8,878 nt of DNA from positions 1-8,878 of the forward strand of contig CAIQEX010000643.1 of NCBI GenBank assembly GCA_903870955.1, read 5' to 3'. The DNA comes from an uncultured beta proteobacterium. Lineage in GTDB: Bacteria; Pseudomonadota; Gammaproteobacteria; Burkholderiales; Burkholderiaceae_C. How positions within the stretch are numbered: the stretch's first letter is position 1; the number at the start of each line of letters is the position of its first letter. The translations under genes and the position numbers were made by a program. The notes under the pieces are model-generated. The model worked only from the letters and a program-made list of their open reading frames with translations, did no database searches and was not told the DNA's origin. Positions 5,178 through 8,878 of the stretch are shown piece after piece.

Positions 5178-7688
5178 CTATTGTGCTATGGCTGCGACCA
5201 CGTAGACCAAGCGGTTGTAAACATCGCCGTCGCCCGGCACCCGTATCGATTCGGCGGTAATCGGGACGCCGTGCCCGTCCTTGCGAACAGCCATCCAGGA
5301 GCCCGTCAATTCGCCACCTTCTGTCATGAATTTTTCATGCAGTGCATACACCTGCTGACGCCGCTCTGGTGGAAATACCATGGTAAACATCTGCCCCAGC
5401 AATTCTTCACGGCTATAGCCAAAGATCGCGGAGTAACACGCGTTGACATCCCGGAAAATGCCTTGGGCGTCGATGATGCAAATGCCCACCGGCGCATATT
5501 GCACCATGGTGCGCAGCAGCGCGGCACTGTCACGCGGCACATAAATCTGCTTCTGCCAGCGTTCCGGCACCTGCCAGTTGCGCGCCCAGGCCGCGATGGC
5601 CTGGGCCGGCATGGGCCGGGCAATAAAGTAGCCCTGACCCAATTCACAGCCCAGGCGCAACAAACTTTCGCCGTCCTGCAGCAACTCGATTCCTTCGGCG
5701 ACCACCTGTCGGCCAAACGCCTGTGCCAGGCCGATCACACCCTTGACGATGGCCAGGTCATCCGGATCATGGGACATGTCGCGCACAAAGCTCTGGTCAA
5801 TCTTCAAGGTTCTTGCGGGCAGTGATTTAAGGTATGACAACGACGAGTAGCCGGTACCAAAATCATCCAGGGCAAAGCCCACACCCAGACGATCACATTC
5901 CGCCATGAGGCCGGTCATGCGTTGCAGATCCGTGAGCGCGGTTGTCTCGAGTATTTCGAGGGTAAGGCTGCCTGCTGGCAACGCTGGCGCAGCCAGGAGC
6001 AGGGCCTGTAAGCGCTGTAAAAAATCAGGCTGCTGCAGTTGCAAGGCGCTGACGTTGACACTCACTGGCAAATACAAACCTTGCGCCGACCAATCGACCA
6101 TTTGCTGCAAGGCACTCGCAATGACCCACTCGCCGAGTTCAATGCTCAATGCATGGTTCTCAATGGTCTGCAAAAAACTACCCGGTGTCAGCACACCCCG
6201 TGTGGCATGGTTCCACCGAATGAGGCCTTCGGCACCGACCACCGCCCCGGTCTTCATGTTCACCTTGGGTTGGAAATACAGAACGAAGGCATGGTTCTGT
6301 AGCCCGAGCCGAATTTCGTCGATCGTGCCACCCAGTGCCTTGACGGATGCCTCTTTGGCCGGGTCGTAAAACTGGATCTGATTTTTGCCGCTTTGCTTGG
6401 CCAGATACATGGCCTGATCGGCATGCCGCACCAGTTGGTCAATGTCTCCGTCGTCCTGCGGATAAATGCTCACCCCCAGACTGGCCGATACCTGCAGGGA
6501 CAGTTCCCCAACGTGGACCGTTGTTGCCGCGGCGGTCAGCAGTCGCTGTAGCACGGGCATGCACTCTTCAGCATTCTCCAGGTCCGCAATGAAGGCAACA
6601 AACTCGTCCCCGCCGAAGCGCGCAATGGAGTCACCCGCCCGCAACGCATCGCGCAAAGCGTGCGCCACACCGACCAGCAACTGATCCCCCGTTTGGTGGC
6701 CGAAGCGGTCATTGATGGGTTTGAATCCGTCCAGATCCAGGTAGACAATGGCCAGTGACCGGTTGCGCCTCTGCGCCTGCAATTTGGCCCGCCCCAGGCG
6801 GTCAGACAGCATGACCCGATTTGGCAAACCGGTCAGCGGGTCGTAGTAAGCAATGTGCTCAAGCTGATGCTGGTAATCCTTGATCAGGGTAATGTCGGAA
6901 AAAAAGCAAGCGTAGTGCGGCTCACATTCGTCCGCACCCTGGGCTTCGCTGATGGTGCACAAGTTGGCATAGAGCGCCCCGTTCTTGCGTTGCTTGCTGA
7001 CCTCCCCATGCCAATTGCCTGACTCCTGCACCTGCACCCATACCTGTTGCATGAATTCGTCCCGGCCCTGCAGCGGCAACAAAAAACCGATGTTTTGACC
7101 CAGCGCCTCTTCGCGGGAATAACCCGTGATCTGGCAAAAGGGCTCATTGACATCGTTGATATTCCCGTGCCAGTCGGCGATCACAATCGCCTCGTGCGCA
7201 TTGCTGAAAACACTCGCGGCAAGCAACAGACGGGCCCGGTTTTCGCGCAACTGATCGGCCTGGCGTTTCAGCACAATCTGCGTTTTCACACGTGCCTGCA
7301 GGACCACCCGATTCACTGGTTTGGCGATAAAGTCCACCGCGCCCAGACTTAAGCCATGGACCTCTTCATCCGGCCCATGGTTTGACGTCACAAAAATTAT
7401 CGGGATATTTCGGGTGACGAGGTTCTTTTTGAGACTCTTGCAAACCTCGAAGCCGCTCATATCCGGCATCATCACATCGAGCAGCACCAGATCGGGCAAA
7501 TGGGCGCTGCACAGTTGCAAGGCCTCGGTGCCGCCATGCGCGGTGAGTACGCGGTATTGATTCCCCAGGAACATCTTGATCATTGCGATGTTCAGCGGTT
7601 GGTCGTCCACGATCAGCACACACGCGCGACGCGACTCACTTAAATCTGCCAGACTCTGCGTATCCACTTGCCTGACATTTTGTTTCAT
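5178..7688 (-). CDS. REC-PAS-GGDEF-EAL-PAS hybrid c-di-GMP cyclase/phosphodiesterase
   Basis: This 836-residue cytoplasmic protein has five domains. REC is at about 22-140 (D28-D29, phosphoacceptor D71 in LLDVMMPDMSG, T101, K123). PAS1 is at about 153-270. GGDEF is at about 275-440, with an intact GGDEF (359-363), metal-site residues D318/D320 (YLDLDGF), and an RAGD inhibitory site (350-353) five residues before the GGDEF motif. EAL is at about 455-700, where the name motif is EGL (487-489) but the rest is intact: N545, E581, D608-D609 in DDFGTGYSS, K629, E665/E668 and Q685. PAS2 is at about 722-836. GGDEF domains make c-di-GMP from two GTP and EAL domains degrade it; which activity dominates cannot be read from sequence. 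PAS1 opens with the usual sensory-box sequences (EAIVIADWHGNINDVN, ITGYSREE). A PAS domain after the EAL domain is unusual. The ATG at 7688 lies 6 bases after the stop of the small upstream gene, with no clear Shine-Dalgarno, so the two are probably coupled. Confidence 0.93.
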   Translation of the reverse strand: MKQNVRQVDTQSLADLSESRRACVLIVDDQPLNIAMIKMFLGNQYRVLTAHGGTEALQLCSAHLPDLVLLDVMMPDMSGFEVCKSLKKNLVTRNIPIIFVTSNHGPDEEVHGLSLGAVDFIAKPVNRVVLQARVKTQIVLKRQADQLRENRARLLLAASVFSNAHEAIVIADWHGNINDVNEPFCQITGYSREEALGQNIGFLLPLQGRDEFMQQVWVQVQESGNWHGEVSKQRKNGALYANLCTISEAQGADECEPHYACFFSDITLIKDYQHQLEHIAYYDPLTGLPNRVMLSDRLGRAKLQAQRRNRSLAIVYLDLDGFKPINDRFGHQTGDQLLVGVAHALRDALRAGDSIARFGGDEFVAFIADLENAEECMPVLQRLLTAAATTVHVGELSLQVSASLGVSIYPQDDGDIDQLVRHADQAMYLAKQSGKNQIQFYDPAKEASVKALGGTIDEIRLGLQNHAFVLYFQPKVNMKTGAVVGAEGLIRWNHATRGVLTPGSFLQTIENHALSIELGEWVIASALQQMVDWSAQGLYLPVSVNVSALQLQQPDFLQRLQALLLAAPALPAGSLTLEILETTALTDLQRMTGLMAECDRLGVGFALDDFGTGYSSLSYLKSLPARTLKIDQSFVRDMSHDPDDLAIVKGVIGLAQAFGRQVVAEGIELLQDGESLLRLGCELGQGYFIARPMPAQAIAAWARNWQVPERWQKQIYVPRDSAALLRTMVQYAPVGICIIDAQGIFRDVNACYSAIFGYSREELLGQMFTMVFPPERRQQVYALHEKFMTEGGELTGSWMAVRKDGHGVPITAESIRVPGDGDVYNRLVYVVAAIAQ

Positions 7689-7694
7689 GGCGTG

Positions 7695-7931
7695 TCAGCG
7701 TTTACTGGATTGGGGCGCTTCCAAACTAAAGCCATCTGGAGCGTCCAGAGGAACCCCAAAAGTGTCTGCATATTCGCCATCCAGTTTTTGAATCAGGTAA
7801 CTGAATTCGGCCCATTCGGACAACGAAGTTATTCCTTGCGTAGAGACTTTAGGGGGGGCGTCTGCCTCGGGTTTCTGTTGCTTAACCTGCGCAACATTCT
7901 CGTCACTGTCATTCATTGTTTGATTACCCAT
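7695..7931 (-). CDS. Small protein of unknown function, first gene of operon B
   Basis: I do not recognise this 78-residue protein. It may start at the ATG at 7931 or at an in-frame ATG at 7916 (MNDSDENV, 73 residues); neither has a strong Shine-Dalgarno. The first 30 or so residues are polar and probably disordered (DSDEN, KQQKPEADAPPKV). They are followed by a likely amphipathic helix (SLSEWAEFSYLIQKLDGEYA) and a short FGVPLDAPDG segment. It has no Cys, signal peptide or membrane span. Its stop codon is 6 bases before the start of the 836-residue REC-PAS-GGDEF-EAL-PAS gene, so the two are almost certainly co-translated. This suggests, without proof, that it binds or modulates that enzyme. 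Confidence 0.65.
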   Translation of the reverse strand: MGNQTMNDSDENVAQVKQQKPEADAPPKVSTQGITSLSEWAEFSYLIQKLDGEYADTFGVPLDAPDGFSLEAPQSSKR

Positions 7932-7994
7932 TTATCGCACGGCAGACGCCCCATCTCGATAGGACGTGTTCCAACGACATCCCTCAAAATTTCG

Positions 7995-8027
7995 CTTTGA
8001 CGCCAAAGTTTTGGCAGCTAATAGCTG
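7995..8027 (-). promoter_or_regulatory. Overlapping hairpins in the presumed leader of operon B
   Basis: Three short inverted repeats lie in a row: CTTTG-acgc-CAAAG (7995-8008), GCCAA-agtt-TTGGC (8002-8006 with 8011-8015), and CAGCT-aat-AGCTG (8015-8027). The first two share bases and cannot form together. They fall between the shared element and the first start codon of operon B, so they would lie in a 5' untranslated leader. I see no match to the GEMM c-di-GMP riboswitch core, and each stem is only 5 bp, so function is uncertain. Confidence 0.3.
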
Positions 8028-8065
8028 ATATTGGAATACGCCGTGCAGGCAAGGTCAAACCCTCA

Positions 8066-8088
8066 ATAAATATGAAAGTTGCCTTTCA
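8066..8088 (-). promoter_or_regulatory. Shared palindromic element upstream of operon B
   Basis: This is the second copy of ATAAATATGAAAG-N5-TTTCA. Here the dyad is perfect over seven bases: ATGAAAG (8072-8078) and CTTTCAT (8083-8089) around TTGC. On the minus-strand transcript this would give a 7-bp stem with a GCAA tetraloop preceded by a U/A-rich run. It lies 134 bases before the ATG at 7931 and 38 bases past the end of the HTH-REC gene. It could be an operator or promoter part, or a weak terminator of the upstream gene. The match to the operon A copy favours regulation. Confidence 0.5.
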
Positions 8089-8126
8089 TTTTTAAAAAGC
8101 CAAGGGCATCCAGGAAGCGGCAATAA

Positions 8127-8708
8127 CTAGTCTGGGCCAGATTCCCAGAGCTTGAATGCGATGTCCTTCAGTCGGGAAAAATCAACCGGCTTGCCCATCA
8201 CTTCCACCCGCGGGGGCAGGCCGCCGTGGGCATCGATTTCCGGCACCGGCAGTCCGGATATGACGACGATTCCCATGTTCTTGAAGCGCTCGATTCCGCA
8301 CAGACCACGCACCACATTAAAACCATTGACGCCTGGCAAACGCAGGTCACAGATCAACAGCCTGGGGCGCACTTCACCCACCAACACCAGGCCTTCATAA
8401 CCATTGGGTGCGATGTAGGGAGTGGTTCCAAACGGCCAGGAAGCCAGGTGCACTTTGTAGAGCTGAATCAGGTGGATGTCGTCCTCCACAATCAGCACCG
8501 GCATGACATAAGGAGCCTGCGCCAGTTCCGCCTTGTGGCGCTGCGACTGCAGCAACTCCATAACCGAGTCGCGCACGATACGGCGGTGCCCACCATCGGT
8601 CTTCCAGCTTTTGAGCATTCCACGCTCGACCCACTGCTGCACCGTCGGCACGGACACGTCGAGCAGCGCGGCGGCATCGCGGGTGGTGAGGTAGTTGGAG
8701 GTACTCAT
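8127..8708 (-). CDS. Excisionase/MerR-type HTH fused to a C-terminal REC domain
   Basis: The protein has 193 residues from the ATG at 8708. A longer frame reaches a TTG at 8843, but its 45 extra residues are atypical and the next Met is the canonical HTH start. GGAG lies very close (2 bases) before the ATG, so the ribosome-binding site is mediocre. The HTH spans about 5-50: NYLTTRDAAALLDVSVPTVQ, then WVERGMLKSWKTDGGHRRI, the GGHRR hallmark of excisionase/MerR-like DNA-binding domains. REC is at about 69-190, with E75-D77 (LIVEDDIHL), phosphoacceptor D121 (LLICDLRLPGVNG), S151 and K173 (GKPVD). The order (DNA binding first, receiver second) is the reverse of OmpR- or NarL-type regulators. It probably binds DNA as a phosphorylation-controlled transcription factor. 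It stands alone, and the dyad element at 8066-8088 just downstream is an obvious candidate target (inference). Confidence 0.88.
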   Translation of the reverse strand: MSTSNYLTTRDAAALLDVSVPTVQQWVERGMLKSWKTDGGHRRIVRDSVMELLQSQRHKAELAQAPYVMPVLIVEDDIHLIQLYKVHLASWPFGTTPYIAPNGYEGLVLVGEVRPRLLICDLRLPGVNGFNVVRGLCGIERFKNMGIVVISGLPVPEIDAHGGLPPRVEVMGKPVDFSRLKDIAFKLWESGPD

Positions 8709-8878
8709 GACTCCGCCCGCAACAGAAAATCCCCTTGCATCAGACCGATCCTTTCTTATTGCCTGCAAGTATCGGATATCCGGACGACTGAAACGACCGT
8801 GTTGTTGTATATCTACACAGATCTTGCGCACTGCGTCATACAAAGATAACTATGCGAGCCTATATATCGGTGATTACC

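Noticed and set aside
8083..8118. Rho-independent terminator after the HTH-REC gene
   Set aside because: The minus strand has a T run after GGC, but the only stem before it (GCC-CTT-GGC) is 3 bp; the later ATGAAAG hairpin is AT-rich and has no following T run.
7932..8126. GEMM-type c-di-GMP riboswitch before operon B
   Set aside because: The conserved GEMM core and tetraloop-receptor arrangement are not visible in either strand.
8790..8850. Spaced TTGTAT and ATACAA arms as an operator upstream of the HTH-REC gene
   Set aside because: Short arms with a long spacer in AT-rich DNA; no repeat of the motif elsewhere in the window.
8852..8878. Possible divergent gene starting ATG at 8852 (MRAYISVIT) and leaving the right edge
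   Set aside because: Only nine codons are visible and there is no clear Shine-Dalgarno; too little to call, though the divergent position is plausible.

Overview
The window is a dense signal-transduction locus. Every recognisable product is a response-regulator (REC) protein, a cyclic-di-GMP enzyme or a chemoreceptor-like protein. I see no tRNA, rRNA, transposase, CRISPR array or phage gene. The moderately high GC, the codon use and the style of the proteins (REC-EAL, REC-PAS-GGDEF-EAL, excisionase-type HTH fused to REC) suggest a beta-proteobacterium of the Burkholderiales, perhaps Comamonadaceae such as Rhodoferax or Polaromonas. That placement comes from general resemblance, not from a search.

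Layout, read along the minus strand from right to left. (1) 8708-8127 encodes a free-standing DNA-binding regulator with an N-terminal excisionase/MerR-type helix-turn-helix and a C-terminal REC domain. (2) A 195-base gap (7932-8126) holds a palindromic element and a possible structured leader. It precedes operon B, 7931-3937: a 78-residue unknown protein, an 836-residue REC-PAS-GGDEF-EAL-PAS protein, and a 405-residue cyclic-nucleotide-binding/EAL protein. (3) A plus-strand gene of unknown function (3563-3925) lies between the operons. It converges on the end of operon B (11 bases apart) and diverges from operon A. (4) Operon A starts near 3374 and runs off the left edge: a single-domain REC protein, a RocR-like REC-EAL protein, a membrane-anchored chemoreceptor-like protein without a periplasmic domain, another single-domain REC protein, and the first 26 codons of a further gene that begins with GTG at 80.

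Together the genes could make c-di-GMP (one intact GGDEF with an RxxD inhibitory site) and degrade it (three EAL domains that keep their catalytic residues). Inputs could come through phosphorylation (five REC domains), PAS sensing and a bound cyclic nucleotide. No histidine kinase is visible, so the phosphodonor must lie outside the window or be shared.

The observations most worth checking are: a CheZ-like FQDxxxQ motif in the chemoreceptor-like protein, which sits among REC genes; a shared element, ATAAATATGAAAG-N5-TTTCA, found only upstream of the two operons; overlapping alternative hairpins in the presumed leader of operon B; and the unknown small protein that heads operon B.
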